The notes under the pieces were generated by a model, which made no database searches, was not told the origin of the DNA, and saw only the letters and a program-made list of their open reading frames with translations. A stretch of DNA of 64,000 nt from an uncultured Chloroflexota bacterium (GTDB lineage: Bacteria; Chloroflexota; UBA11872): the NCBI GenBank assembly GCA_958296175.1, contig OY282448.1:2790127-2854126 (forward strand), read 5' to 3'. The position numbers and the translations under genes are program-made. Of the stretch, positions 51,195 to 60,374 are shown in pieces. Each line of letters opens with the position of its first letter. Positions within the stretch are counted from its first letter, which is position 1.

Positions 51195-52066
51195 GGGTGG
51201 GGAGCCTGGGGGATGGTGGAAAGCTGCGGGGACCCTACCGTACTGGGGGAATGGTCGACGTCGAGCGCGCCAGGGGGGCGCAGCCTCGGGGCTGACCTCC
51301 GTGTAGTAAGGCGCTGTCGGCGTCGCGCGCGTCTGTGGGGCGCGCTTCTGTTCTTCTCTGGTTCTCTGCGCCTGGCAGGGCAGGAATGCGGCCGGGCGTC
51401 CAGCTCGGCCGTGAGGCGGGGCATCGATCCGACCCTCACCCCAACCCTCTCCCTGGAAGGGAGAGGGAGAGAAGCGCAGCGCGGAGCCGCCTTGCTTCGC
51501 TTGCCCTCGATTCTCTCCCTCGAAGGGAGAGGGGGAGAAGCGCAGCGGGGCGCCGCCTTGTCTCGCTTGCCCTCGACTCTCTCTCCCTGGAAGGGAGAGG
51601 GAGAGAAGCGTGGCGGGGCGCCCACTTGTCTCGCTTGCCCTCGACTCTCTCCCTCGGAGGGAGAGGGAGCGAAGAGAGGGAAGGGCAAGGGAAGAGAGCG
51701 AGCGTGCGCGCTGCCCGGCTCCGTGTGATTGGCCGTTGACTGGGGAGGCGCGGGACGGGTGCGCGTGTTCGGGGAGCAGGGGGCGGGCGGAAAGATTCGG
51801 CGGCTGGGGTCAAAAAACTCCCGCGCGAGGGGCCGGGCGTGCTAGATTGAGCGCGGTGCCCAGGTACCGAATCTTCCGTCTGCCGCCGTCAGCGAGGTCC
51901 CGTTCGCCCAAGCCTTTCGACCTTCGAACGGCGTGATCGAACGAGCCACGATGACTTTGGGTTCTGCGGCGCACATGACAGAGGACGGATGGTTTCAAGC
52001 CCCCAGCGTGTTGGTGGGTCTAGTTGGGCGGATGCCCGCGGTGGCTACGCCTAGGAACAGTTCTTG
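51195..52066. repeat. Non-coding region with four REP-like hairpin units in tandem
   Basis: No gene found in about 870 bp. From 51432 to 51672 lie four copies of a palindrome of the form CTCTCCCT(G/C)GAAGGGAGAG starting at about 51445, 51513, 51581 and 51647 (period near 68 bp), separated by a common spacer (GAAGCGCAGCGGGGCGCCG and CTCGCTTGCCCTCGA). The first is preceded by CCCTCACCCCAACC, the hallmark of the single copies elsewhere. The right part (51800-52066) is the long upstream region of the RRM gene; its length suggests an untranslated leader, as is usual for cold-inducible RNA-binding protein genes. Confidence 0.65.
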
Positions 52067-52426
52067 ATGAATATCTATGTCGGCAACCTGCCGTTCAATA
52101 CCAGCGAAGACGACTTGCGTCAACGCGCTTCCCAGTACGGCGAGATCTCGTCGTGCACCGTCATCACCGACCGCGACACGGGACGCTCGCGTGGGTTTGG
52201 CTTCATCGAGATGCCGAACGACGACGAGGCCATGGCGCTGATCGAGGGCCTGAACGGGACTGACATGGGCGGTCGCACGCTCACGGTCAACAAGGCCCGG
52301 CCCCGCACCTACGGTGGCGGCGGCGGCGGTGGCGGCGGACGCGGCGGCGGCGGCTACGGTGGCGGCGGCGGCGGCTACGGCGGCGGCGGCGGCGGCGGCT
52401 ACGGCGGCGGCGGCGGGCGCTACTAG
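52067..52426 (+). CDS. Single-RRM, glycine-rich RNA-binding protein
   Basis: A 119-residue protein: one RRM (1-80) with RNP2 IYVGNL (3-8) and RNP1 RGFGFIEM (44-51), then a glycine-rich tail of RGGGG and YGGGG units (84-119). It resembles cyanobacterial Rbp-type and similar bacterial RRM proteins, thought to act as RNA chaperones. ATG at 52067, with AGGAA upstream; a TTG just before is less likely. A terminator-like hairpin and a long inverted repeat follow. Monocistronic. Confidence 0.92.
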   Translation: MNIYVGNLPFNTSEDDLRQRASQYGEISSCTVITDRDTGRSRGFGFIEMPNDDEAMALIEGLNGTDMGGRTLTVNKARPRTYGGGGGGGGGRGGGGYGGGGGGYGGGGGGGYGGGGGRY

Positions 52427-52828
52427 CCCCGACGCCCGGGACGCGGCAGTGCCGCGAAGTCCCGGCCCCGCAGGTTTTTGATCACGCGCGGGATTGGTGG
52501 GCCTCGGCTCGCCAATCCCGCGCGTGCTGCGTTGGCGCTGCGCGCGGCGGCAGCCGCCGGCGTGCCCGTGCGCGCGGCGGCCGCACGCTGGCGAGAAGCC
52601 GCCCCGGGCGGCCAGGCGCTGGCGCGGCCGGCCTGACGGCTCGAGGCTCGTGAGCGGCCATACCTCTAGCTCTGGCGCACGCCGCGGCGCGGCGCGGTTA
52701 TCCCGCTGCGGCGGGAAGCTCGACGCTGCCGCCGGCGGCGCTGGAGACACCGAGGAGCGCGCTGAGGCGCCTGGGGTCCGCGGCGTCCGACAACGGACGC
52801 TCGGCTGCCGGGGGCGGCCGGTCTGGCT
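52427..52828. repeat. Spacer with a 15-bp perfect inverted repeat
   Basis: Besides the terminator-like hairpin, this spacer contains a perfect inverted repeat: CACGCGCGGGATTGG at 52483-52497 and its complement at 52512-52526, with a 14-base loop. A T-run is not placed after it on either strand. The rest (52530-52828), between convergent genes, shows only GC-rich sequence with no recognisable gene. Confidence 0.5.
52437..52479 (+). terminator. Probable terminator of the RRM gene
   Basis: A stem CGGGAC...GTCCCG with a nested GCGGCA/TGCCGC stem occupies 52437-52464, 11 bp after the RRM stop codon, and a TTTTT run lies at 52475-52479. The T-run is ten bases beyond the stem, farther than ideal, so it may be imperfect. 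Confidence 0.4.
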
Positions 52829-54331
52829 TTAGCCGATGCCGAGCTCCGCCAGCCGCTCTGGTTCGCCCAGGTAGTAGCCGGCCGCCACCAGGGCGCGCTG
52901 CAGGGTGCGGATGTCCATCTGGCGCGCCGGCGCGCCGGCGCTGGCCGCGACGGCGGCCGTCAGCCCTGCCACGCCGCCGGTGACCTTGGCAATCCAGCGC
53001 CAGCGCAGGCTGGCGGTGCGTTCCCGGCCAATCGAGCGTCCGGCCGCCACCATGCCGTCCAGGCCCTGGGGCAGGAACTGCCGCAGGGGGATGTCGAAGT
53101 TGTGGCCTTCTTCGCGGTTCTTCAAGTCGACCAGCCGCCGCGTGCGCCCGGCCTGCTGCGCCGTCTCGTCGTAGCGGTACAGCGTGGTGAGGACGTGCAC
53201 CACGTCGTCGAACTTGCGCTCGGCCACGATGTCCTCTTTGGTGAGCGTGTAGTCCGGCACGATGGTGCGGCTCCAGCGGTTGCCCATGTAGGGCGCGGTC
53301 TGGCTGACCCTGGCCTGTTCGAACCCGGGCACGTGGCGGCAGTAGAAGTCGATGGTGTCGTAGGCGTGCTGCCGCGCGGACGCCTCGATGGTGGAGCGGT
53401 TCAGGGCGTTCAGCACCGAGAGCTTGTCGGGCGGCCAGCGCACTTCGATGGTGGTGACGTCCTGGTCGTGCGTGGCGAAGGGGATTTTGTAGGCGTAGGC
53501 GCCGCCGGGCACCGGCGCCACGTATCGAAACGCGCCGGACGCCCAGTCGGCCATGATGAAGGGAAGCAGCTCGCGGGGGTAGTTTTTCCACACCATGTCC
53601 ATGGCGGGGACCAGCACCTCGTCGACCCAGCGCTGCTCGGCGCGCGCGAGGGGTTTGCCGCGCTCGGCCGCGCGGAAGGCCTCGTAGCGCTCCCAGTCCA
53701 CGCCTTCCACGCGGAAGAACAGGCCCATGCCGGCCTCGGTGCCGGCGTGGCTGGCGTCGACGTCCGCGCCGGCCGCGGCGGCCACGTCGGCTTCGCCGGT
53801 GGTATCCACGACGACCTGGGCGCGGACGGCGCGCCGGCCGTCGGGGGTCTCGACGAACACGCCGCCCACCGCGCCGTTCTGCACGACGGCGCCCGCCACG
53901 GTGGTGGACAGCAGCAGCGCCACGTCCAACTCGCGCAGGCGCTGCAAGGCCAAGCGCTGAAACTCGTTGCGGTCGATGACGGGAATGGGCGCCATGCCCT
54001 GCCAGCGCCAGGGGACGTTGTCGCCGCCGCTGATGAAGTCGAAGGTCTTGATCCCGCCGCGGCGCTCCAGCTCGCGCAGAAATGCGCCAACCTGCCCGCC
54101 CAGGCCGCGGTCGCGGAAGGTGGGGCTTTGCCACAGGTCGTGGCGCGACCCCAGGCCGGGGCCGTAGTTGCCGCCCACCATGGAATACTCGTCGACCAGC
54201 GTGGTGCGCGCGCCCTGGGCGGCGGACTCCAGGGCTGCGAATAGCCCTGCGATGCCCGCGCCGGCCACCAGCACCTCGGTCTCGTGCAGGACCGGAACCG
54301 CGCGCGCTGGCTCGTGAATGACTTCAGTCAT
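52829..54331 (-). CDS. FAD-dependent oxidoreductase
   Basis: A 500-residue flavoprotein of the FAD-dependent oxidoreductase type (PF12831-like). FAD-binding VLVAGAGIAGLFAALESA near 20-38, then VVVDTTGEADVAAAAGA (about 183-199) and the C-terminal GMVAAGRSIGRERTASLRWRW with GGVAGLTAAVAA. The C-terminal 30 residues include a helical tail. ATG at 54331. Upstream is the nuclease pair on the same strand, separated by 81 bp. Substrate unknown; family members oxidise or reduce small organics. Confidence 0.85.
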   Translation of the reverse strand: MTEVIHEPARAVPVLHETEVLVAGAGIAGLFAALESAAQGARTTLVDEYSMVGGNYGPGLGSRHDLWQSPTFRDRGLGGQVGAFLRELERRGGIKTFDFISGGDNVPWRWQGMAPIPVIDRNEFQRLALQRLRELDVALLLSTTVAGAVVQNGAVGGVFVETPDGRRAVRAQVVVDTTGEADVAAAAGADVDASHAGTEAGMGLFFRVEGVDWERYEAFRAAERGKPLARAEQRWVDEVLVPAMDMVWKNYPRELLPFIMADWASGAFRYVAPVPGGAYAYKIPFATHDQDVTTIEVRWPPDKLSVLNALNRSTIEASARQHAYDTIDFYCRHVPGFEQARVSQTAPYMGNRWSRTIVPDYTLTKEDIVAERKFDDVVHVLTTLYRYDETAQQAGRTRRLVDLKNREEGHNFDIPLRQFLPQGLDGMVAAGRSIGRERTASLRWRWIAKVTGGVAGLTAAVAASAGAPARQMDIRTLQRALVAAGYYLGEPERLAELGIG

Positions 54332-54412
54332 TGCCGTTCGACCTCACCCTGGCCGTCGTCTGCCGCCACGGTACCAAGTGGGGCGCCAGGGCGTCCCATC
54401 CGAGGATGCGTG

Positions 54413-55351
54413 TCAGCGGTCCAGTTGGCGCGGGCGGTCGCCGGCGAGTTCCCACGTCTGGATCTCGTCGACGCCGGGCGGCAGGTGCTTTGCGACGATG
54501 TCCATCACGACGCCGTAGCGGCGCGTGACCTCCGGGCTTCGGGTGTCGCAGCCAAAGCCGATGGCCGCCCGCAAGCCGCCGCTGAGCTTGGGAACGCCCC
54601 GCGGCGTCAACCCCACGGCCACGCGGGCGTCGAGCAGCTTTTGCACGCCGCCCCGTACCGCGCCCAGCGCGCTGTGCCATTGCCACACGTAATTCAACAA
54701 CTGGAGCGGCGTGTAGTAGTCCTTCGAGCTGCTCGGCCCCTTGAGTTCGACGATCACCAAGCGTCCGTCTGAATCGACCGCGAGCTGGTCGACCTCTCTG
54801 CCGTTATCCTTGGGCTTCGACCAGCGATCCCGCCCGCGCGCTTTCTTGTTTATTGACTCGGACACGCCAGTCAACTCCGCGTGCGCGGCTCGCACTTCCG
54901 AATGCTGCGCTGGCGCATGGGCCAGCACGGCCTCGCGGTCGAAGGGTACCCAGGGTTTCGTCACCCGCGCCCATTGCATTTGGACCGCGCCTTCGCCGCT
55001 GGTCCAGCGGCAGCCGACCCGCACATTGCGCAGGTAGGCATGAAGCGCATTGCGAAAGTCCGACTCCGACTCGCCGCCGCCCCATGACCGGGTGAGTCCC
55101 TTCGCGCACGGCTGCGAGCGGTACTTCTCATCCGACGCGGCTTTCACGCCCTCCTGCCAGGAATGTTTGACAGTCAGCAACCGCGTTCCCCCGCGGTAGA
55201 CGTGGACCTCGTCACTGTGGCGGAGATGCACGTCGTGTTCGTGGCCGCCGACGTTTCGGGTGTCGAGGTCGATCAACGGCCGGAGGAATCCATTCCGCAG
55301 AAGGTCTTGCAGCGCCGGCGACGGCGCGCGGTCGTAGCCAGGTTGCGGCAT
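54413..55351 (-). CDS. PD-(D/E)XK nuclease-like protein
   Basis: A 312-residue protein with a clear nuclease core: Glu186 and Asp188 (GREVDQLAVD), then the strand RLVIVELKG giving Glu202-x-Lys204. The N-terminus contains a separate alpha/beta region (LRPLIDLDTRNVGGHEHD, VYRGGTRLLTVKHSWQ). ATG at 55351; the stop of the upstream nuclease gene is 14 bp away, so the two are co-transcribed. No methylase is nearby, so a standard restriction-modification role is not supported. Possibly an orphan restriction or defence nuclease. Confidence 0.72.
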   Translation of the reverse strand: MPQPGYDRAPSPALQDLLRNGFLRPLIDLDTRNVGGHEHDVHLRHSDEVHVYRGGTRLLTVKHSWQEGVKAASDEKYRSQPCAKGLTRSWGGGESESDFRNALHAYLRNVRVGCRWTSGEGAVQMQWARVTKPWVPFDREAVLAHAPAQHSEVRAAHAELTGVSESINKKARGRDRWSKPKDNGREVDQLAVDSDGRLVIVELKGPSSSKDYYTPLQLLNYVWQWHSALGAVRGGVQKLLDARVAVGLTPRGVPKLSGGLRAAIGFGCDTRSPEVTRRYGVVMDIVAKHLPPGVDEIQTWELAGDRPRQLDR

Positions 55352-55365
55352 TGTCGTGAACCTCC

Positions 55366-56325
55366 TCAGAGCCGGTAGCGGGCGCGCATGTACGCCGCCC
55401 AATCGGTCAGCCCCTCGGCTTCGCCGGCGGCGACCACCTCGGAGGCGGGGAGCCTGGGGGCCATGGACGGGTCGGGCAACAGACGCGCCCACTGCGCCCA
55501 GTGCGCGCGGACGTCAGGGTTGTCGTCGTGTGCGCACAGCGCGAACCAAGCCTGTCGGACCGTTCTCGCCTGCTCGATCCCGCGGGCGATGGCTAGATTT
55601 CGCATGGGCTGCTGCATGTCGAACGCAAAGGGGCAGGGTCCATCAGGGTCGGCGTGCGGAAAGGCCGCGCGTACGCTGCCGTGGCTCCGCGAAAATATAT
55701 CCCAGTAGCGGCGGTCCCGCGTTGCACGTTTCGTTCTTCGCAGGTAGCAGGCGTTGGGGTCGGCGAAGAAGCGGTTGGCGGACGCGCAGACGTCCGTGCG
55801 TTGGTTGCCCGGGCTGGTGCGCCCGTTGCAATGCGTGAACGCGCCTTCGCTGAGTTTGACTTCGAGCAGGACGGCGGCGCGGCGGCGGCGGGGCAGCCGC
55901 CCCCACAGCACCACGTCGGCGGCCGTTGCGGGTTCGCGGCCGGCGGGCCGCTCCCCGGCGATCTCGCCCAGCAATCCGCCGGGCGGCACCCACTCGAAAC
56001 TCACCTGGTCGACGGTCAGCCGCGCGCCCACGGCGCCGCTCACGAGCTGGGATAGGCGCGCGCGGCGGCCCTCCCGAAACGGCAGGAACAGGTTGAACGC
56101 AAAGACCTGGGAGCTGGGCAGGAAACTGGCGTGGCTGTGCAGCTTCACCGCGTCGGCGTGCCGCACCATCTCGGCCAGACGGCGGTAGGCCGGATAAATC
56201 CCGTCCGTCCAGCGGCGCCACTGGAGCGAGCGCACACCGTCGTACCGCGCCCGCCACGCGTACATGTGCGCGTACAGGCGGCGGGCAAAGGCCGACGGTT
56301 GGAAGTCGGACGGGCTGCGGCGCAT
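55366..56325 (-). CDS. PGN_0703-like PD-(D/E)XK putative restriction endonuclease
   Basis: A 319-residue protein. Core: Asp137 (ATAADVVLW), then strand RAAVLLEVKLSEG giving Glu155-x-Lys157, followed by FTHCNGRTSPGNQR and the cysteine-containing CASANRFFADPNACYL segment, the hallmark of the PGN_0703 family of putative restriction endonucleases. ATG at 56325. It lies 14 bp upstream of a second nuclease-like gene and 24 bp downstream of a Gfo/Idh oxidoreductase gene. DNA target and partner are unknown. Confidence 0.75.
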   Translation of the reverse strand: MRRSPSDFQPSAFARRLYAHMYAWRARYDGVRSLQWRRWTDGIYPAYRRLAEMVRHADAVKLHSHASFLPSSQVFAFNLFLPFREGRRARLSQLVSGAVGARLTVDQVSFEWVPPGGLLGEIAGERPAGREPATAADVVLWGRLPRRRRAAVLLEVKLSEGAFTHCNGRTSPGNQRTDVCASANRFFADPNACYLRRTKRATRDRRYWDIFSRSHGSVRAAFPHADPDGPCPFAFDMQQPMRNLAIARGIEQARTVRQAWFALCAHDDNPDVRAHWAQWARLLPDPSMAPRLPASEVVAAGEAEGLTDWAAYMRARYRL

Positions 56326-56349
56326 GGGTTCCTGGACGGGCCGCCGCGG

Positions 56350-57342
56350 CTACCGCTGGAGCGTGACCACGCGCCCCTCGGCGGCCGAGGCGTAGGCGGC
56401 GTCGATCACGCGCTGCACTTCCAAGCCTCCCGTCCCTGGCAGCACGTGCTCGCCGCGGCCGTGCAGGGCGTGCACGAAGTCGTCGATCAGGGGCAGGTCG
56501 TGCAGCTCGTGTTCGGGCAGCGTCACGGTTTCCGAGCGGTCCGGCCGGTTGACCGTGTATGTCGTGCCGCGCGCGTAGGGCACGTTGACGTGGCCTTTGG
56601 TGCACCAGACCTCGTAGTCGCCGCGCGCCGGGTCGACCGACCAGAGCGCCGACAGCGTGGCCTGCACGCCGGAGTCGTACTGCACGATCACCGAGGCGGT
56701 GTCTTCCACGTCGCCCGGGATCACACGGCGGTCGCTGAAGGCGGCCACGCGCGCGGCCGTGCCGGCCAGGCTGTAGAAAATGTCCAGCCGGTGGCTCCCC
56801 AGGTCCATGAGCGGGCCGCCGCCGCTTTGCGCGTGGTCGACGCGCCAGAACTTGGGGTCGTCTGGCGTCATGCCAAACGGGCCCGACGTGTTGGCGTGCA
56901 GCGCGATCAATTCGCCCAGCTCGCCCGACTGCACGAGCTGGCGCACGCGCAGGTTGATGGGGTACAAGCGGTGATAGAACGCGATGCCCAGGGTCAGGCC
57001 GGCGCGGTCGGCGGCGTCCACCATGGCGGCTGCTTGGCCCGCGTGCATGGCCATGGGTTTTTCGACCAGCACGTGCAAGCCGCGCTCCAGCGCGGCCAAC
57101 GTTTGGGGCGCGTGCAGGTCGACCGGCGAGGCCACGTAGACGGCGTCCAACCCGCCGGCGGCCAGCATGGCGTCGTAGCTGGTGTATGCGTGCGGAACCT
57201 CGAACTCGCGCGCGTATTGCTCCAGCAGCCCCGGATTGCGGCGGCAAATGGCCGTCAGTTCGCTGGACCCGTGCGCGCGGATGGCGGGGGCCACGGCCTT
57301 TGCGGCGATGTCTCCAAAACCCACGATCCCCCAGCGCACCAT
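56350..57342 (-). CDS. Gfo/Idh/MocA family oxidoreductase
   Basis: A 330-residue NAD(P)-dependent oxidoreductase of sugars or cyclitols. Rossmann GIVGFGDIAAKAVAPAI (5-21), the catalytic EKPMAMHAGQA (about 93-103), then the substrate-binding half with GGGPLMDLGSHRLDIFYSLAG (about 171-191). ATG at 57342 has GGGGGA six bases upstream; GTG at 57357 is not preferred. It is followed by the nuclease pair 24 bp later. Substrate unknown. Confidence 0.9.
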   Translation of the reverse strand: MVRWGIVGFGDIAAKAVAPAIRAHGSSELTAICRRNPGLLEQYAREFEVPHAYTSYDAMLAAGGLDAVYVASPVDLHAPQTLAALERGLHVLVEKPMAMHAGQAAAMVDAADRAGLTLGIAFYHRLYPINLRVRQLVQSGELGELIALHANTSGPFGMTPDDPKFWRVDHAQSGGGPLMDLGSHRLDIFYSLAGTAARVAAFSDRRVIPGDVEDTASVIVQYDSGVQATLSALWSVDPARGDYEVWCTKGHVNVPYARGTTYTVNRPDRSETVTLPEHELHDLPLIDDFVHALHGRGEHVLPGTGGLEVQRVIDAAYASAAEGRVVTLQR

Positions 57343-57528
57343 CGGCGGTTCCCCCACGGCTTGGTTTCAGGCGTTACGGTACCCGGCCGCGGCGGCCGGC
57401 GGCAATCCGGGCGGACGGGGCGAGCCCACCCTCGCGGCCTGTACGCCGCCGCCGTACACGGGCAATCCGGGCGGACAGGAGCGCGCCGCGCCGACGCGCC
57501 TGTGGGTCGGGCTGCGCCAGCCCGCGGT

Positions 57529-58443
57529 TCAGTCGGAGGGTCGTGCGCGAGGCGCCGCGGGGTCGTCCGCCGCGTCCGCCGCGTCGGCTGCGGCCAGACG
57601 CTGGACGGTCTCGTCCAGCCCCAGCGTCTGGTCGGCGCCGCGCGCTCCCAGCGCCGCGTCGACCAGACGGAACGTCCAGGCCGCGCCGGTGTGGAAGTCG
57701 GGGGTGACTCCCACGTGGTCGAACGCGGCGGCGATTTCCTCCATCTCGCCAATCCAGCGATGGGCCACGGCGGGCAAGCGCGCGGCGCTGCCGGCAGCGC
57801 TGGCCAGGGGGCCGGCCTGGCTGTGCTCGCATTCGGCGATCAGCTCGTCGTACACGTCCATGCGCCGCGCGGCCACCAGCAGCGCCGTGCGCAGGGCCGC
57901 GGTTCCCTTGGTCATGGCCGCGTAACACATCTTGACGGCCGAGGCCTTCCCGATGGCCGCGCCGACGGGAACGACCGTGATGCCGCGGCCGTCCAGTTCG
58001 GCCAGCGCGGACGCCTGTGGGCCGGAGGCGTAGATCCGCGGCCCGCGGCCGCCGCGCGGCGGCCCGCCGATGATGCCGCCGTCCACCAGGGTCACGCCGC
58101 TGCCCGCCAGGTCGGCGTGGATGGCCTGCACGGTCTGGGGGGCAATGGCGTTGCAGTCGGCCAGGATGGTCTGGGCGCCGCAGACGCGCGCCGCGGCGCC
58201 AACCTCGGCGGCCAGCCGCCGCGCATGGGCCGGAACCAAAATCGACAAGATCAGGTCGCAGCGCTGCGTCAGGTCGGACAGGTCGGGCGCCTCCGTCAAC
58301 CCGGCGTCACGCGAGCGCTCGCGCGTGGCGCGGCTGCGTCCCGCCAGGCAGGTCACGACCTGGAGGCCGCTGTCCCGCAGGGCGCCGCCCACGGCCGCCC
58401 CCATCTCGCCCGGGCTCAGGATTCCAACGGTTTGGATCGACAT
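57529..58443 (-). CDS. 6-phosphogluconate dehydrogenase-like NAD(P)-binding protein (DUF1932)
   Basis: A 304-residue beta-hydroxyacid dehydrogenase-like protein. N-terminal NAD-binding domain with VGILSPGEMGAAVGGAL (6-22), then LVDGGIIGGPPRGG (about 118-131) and the SAVKMCYAAMTKG lysine helix (about 166-178), followed by the DUF1932 C-terminal domain. ATG at 58443. A 170-bp spacer downstream (57358-57528) holds two copies of GGCAATCCGGGCGGACRGG at about 57401 and 57460. Physiological substrate unknown. Confidence 0.82.
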   Translation of the reverse strand: MSIQTVGILSPGEMGAAVGGALRDSGLQVVTCLAGRSRATRERSRDAGLTEAPDLSDLTQRCDLILSILVPAHARRLAAEVGAAARVCGAQTILADCNAIAPQTVQAIHADLAGSGVTLVDGGIIGGPPRGGRGPRIYASGPQASALAELDGRGITVVPVGAAIGKASAVKMCYAAMTKGTAALRTALLVAARRMDVYDELIAECEHSQAGPLASAAGSAARLPAVAHRWIGEMEEIAAAFDHVGVTPDFHTGAAWTFRLVDAALGARGADQTLGLDETVQRLAAADAADAADDPAAPRARPSD

Positions 58444-58532
58444 ACGCACACCTTGCCTGGTAACGACGGATGGACAGCGTCAGCGTGAATGCTGGCGTTC
58501 GCGCGAGCGCCAGCGCTCACGCATCTGGCGGG

Positions 58533-58868
58533 TTACGCCGGCATCGGCATCGCCGGGTGCATCTCGATCTCGCAGCCCTCGGCCCACGCCAGGTGCGGGT
58601 GGGCGCGCAGCAGCGCTTCTGCCGCGTCGTCATCTTCGGCCTGGATGATCGAGTAGCCCATCGCGCCCCGGCTGCTGGGCGAGCTGCCCGCCGCCGTCAC
58701 GCTCTGCCCGCCGCTCAACACCGCGCCCTTGTCCACCAACTGCTCGCCGCACCGCTCGAACCACGCCGCCCAGGCCGCCATCCCCGCCTGCATCTCGTCC
58801 GGCGACATCTCCTGCGTCTTTTGCATGGCCTCCGGCGTCGCGTGATAGGTCACGAGGTAGGTGTTCAT
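58533..58868 (-). CDS. YciI-like / DGPF domain protein
   Basis: A 111-residue ferredoxin-like protein of the YciI/DGPF family: YLVTYHATPEAM at the start, EMQAGMAAWAAWFERCGEQLVDKGA, GYSIIQAEDDDAAEAL and a C-terminal AEGCEIEMHPAM. ATG at 58868 is chosen; the frame extends upstream without conserved sequence. Reported family members act on small organics or as accessory domains of transcription systems; here the role is unknown. Neighbour of tRNA-Arg. Confidence 0.85.
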   Translation of the reverse strand: MNTYLVTYHATPEAMQKTQEMSPDEMQAGMAAWAAWFERCGEQLVDKGAVLSGGQSVTAAGSSPSSRGAMGYSIIQAEDDDAAEALLRAHPHLAWAEGCEIEMHPAMPMPA

Positions 58869-59031
58869 TGTCAATCCGAATCTCTGGGCGATGAAAAAGC
58901 TCATTGCCGCTGGGGCTGGACCACAGCAGGCGATGGAGCAATCTACCAGCAGCGCGTCCGGGCGTCGGCACCGACCCGCGCGGGCGGTGCGGGGTCTGCG
59001 GCGGATCGGCGGGGTTGGCGGGTCTGGGGGG

Positions 59032-59103
59032 AGGCCCCGCCCGGACTCGAACCGGGGCGCATGGTTTAGGAAACCACCGCTCTATCCACTGAGCTACGGG
59101 GCC
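59032..59103 (-). tRNA. tRNA-Arg (anticodon CCT)
   Basis: Minus-strand cloverleaf: acceptor GGCCCCG with CGGGGCC, D-arm GCTCAGTGGATAGAGC, anticodon arm GTGGT-TTCCTAA-ACCAT giving CCT (reads AGG), T-arm CCCGG-TTCGAGT-CCGGG. CCA not encoded. The second tRNA-Arg of the window; the D-arm is identical to that of the CCG one. Confidence 0.93.
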
Positions 59104-59285
59104 GGGGCGGCCTGGGCCGCGGGGAAAGGATAGTTGACGCGGAGCGGCGTCTCGGGCTGGCGGCTTCCCTGCGGGCGCAAGTGAAGCGTCGGCGGGTTTC
59201 TCGCCCCTCGGGGCAGGGGAGGGAGCAGTGGGAGCGGCGTGGGGCCGGCGGGTTTCGGTGGTGAGGGCCGCTTGGTTCGGGGTTG

Positions 59286-60374
59286 TCAGAGGTCCAGAGG
59301 GACGCCGAGGCAGAGGCCGATGTCGCGGGCGGCGGCGACCCAGGGATGGTCGAGGGGAACGGTTTTGCGTTGGCCGGCGACCTGGTGCAGGGGGACGAGA
59401 TCGGTGCTTTCGCCGCGGGCGGCGACCATGACGCCGGTGGTTCCGTTGGCCAGGGCGTCGGCGCAGGCGGCGCCCAAGCGGGTGGCGAGCACGCGGTCGA
59501 AGGCGGAGGGCGTGCCGCCGCGCTGCAGGTAGCCCAGGATGGTGAGCCGCGCTTCCAGGCGGGTCAGTTCTTCCAGGCGGCGGGTGAGCGCCAGGGTGGT
59601 GCCGGCGTATTCGAAGGTCGGCTCGTCGATGGGCAGGGCGCCGTCGATGCTCAGGTCGTCGGGGTTGTGCGGTTTGGCGCTTTCGGACACGGCCACGATG
59701 CTGAAGCCGCGGCCGCCCAGGCTGCGCTGGCGAATGGATTCGGCGATGAATTCGAGGTCGTAGGGCAGTTCGGGGATGAGCACGACGTCGGCGCCGCCGG
59801 CCAGGCCAGCGCCGAGGGTGAGCCAGCCGGCGTTATGGCCCATGATCTGCACGACGATGATGCGGTGATGGCTGTGGGCGGTGCTGTGCAGACGGTCGAT
59901 AGATTCGGTGGCCACGGATAGGGCGGTGTCGAACCCGATGGTGGTGTCGGTGAGGGCGATGTCGTTGTCGATGGTCTTGGGCAGGGTGACGACGTTCAGC
60001 CCGGCCTTGAGCAGGCGGTTGGCGCTGGCGTGGCCGCCGCCGCCGCCCATGCAGACCAGGGCATCGAGGTGCATGTTGTGGTAGTTCTCGCGGGCGCGCT
60101 CGGTCATGTCGATGGTGCGCTCGCCCATTTCCATGCGGTGAGGTTTGTCGCGGCTGGTGCCCAGGATGGTGCCGCCGCGGGTGAGGATGCCGGCCAGCGA
60201 ATCGGAGTCCAGGCTGACGACGCGGCCGTCGACCAGACCGCGAAAGCCGTCGCGGATGCCGACGACGTGCATGCCGTGGCGGGTGATGACGGCTTTGCCC
60301 ACGGCGCGGATGGCGGCGTTGAGCCCTGGGCTGTCGCCGCCGGCGGTGAGGATGCCGACGCGCCGGACGTTCAT
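59286..60374 (-). CDS. 6-phosphofructokinase family protein with unusual nucleotide loop
   Basis: A 362-residue PFK: phosphorylates fructose 6-phosphate using ATP or pyrophosphate. [13 protein letters not shown] (about 11-23), [29 protein letters not shown] (about 137-156), MGHNAGW and LGYLQRGG. The loop normally reading GGDGS (ATP type) or GGDD (PPi type) is GGGGGHASA, and PKTIDND has Lys where ATP enzymes usually have Gly. Phosphoryl donor is therefore unclear and may be PPi or mixed. ATG at 60374; an in-frame extension to 60569 is rejected as low-complexity. Monocistronic. Confidence 0.88.
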   Translation of the reverse strand: MNVRRVGILTAGGDSPGLNAAIRAVGKAVITRHGMHVVGIRDGFRGLVDGRVVSLDSDSLAGILTRGGTILGTSRDKPHRMEMGERTIDMTERARENYHNMHLDALVCMGGGGGHASANRLLKAGLNVVTLPKTIDNDIALTDTTIGFDTALSVATESIDRLHSTAHSHHRIIVVQIMGHNAGWLTLGAGLAGGADVVLIPELPYDLEFIAESIRQRSLGGRGFSIVAVSESAKPHNPDDLSIDGALPIDEPTFEYAGTTLALTRRLEELTRLEARLTILGYLQRGGTPSAFDRVLATRLGAACADALANGTTGVMVAARGESTDLVPLHQVAGQRKTVPLDHPWVAAARDIGLCLGVPLDL

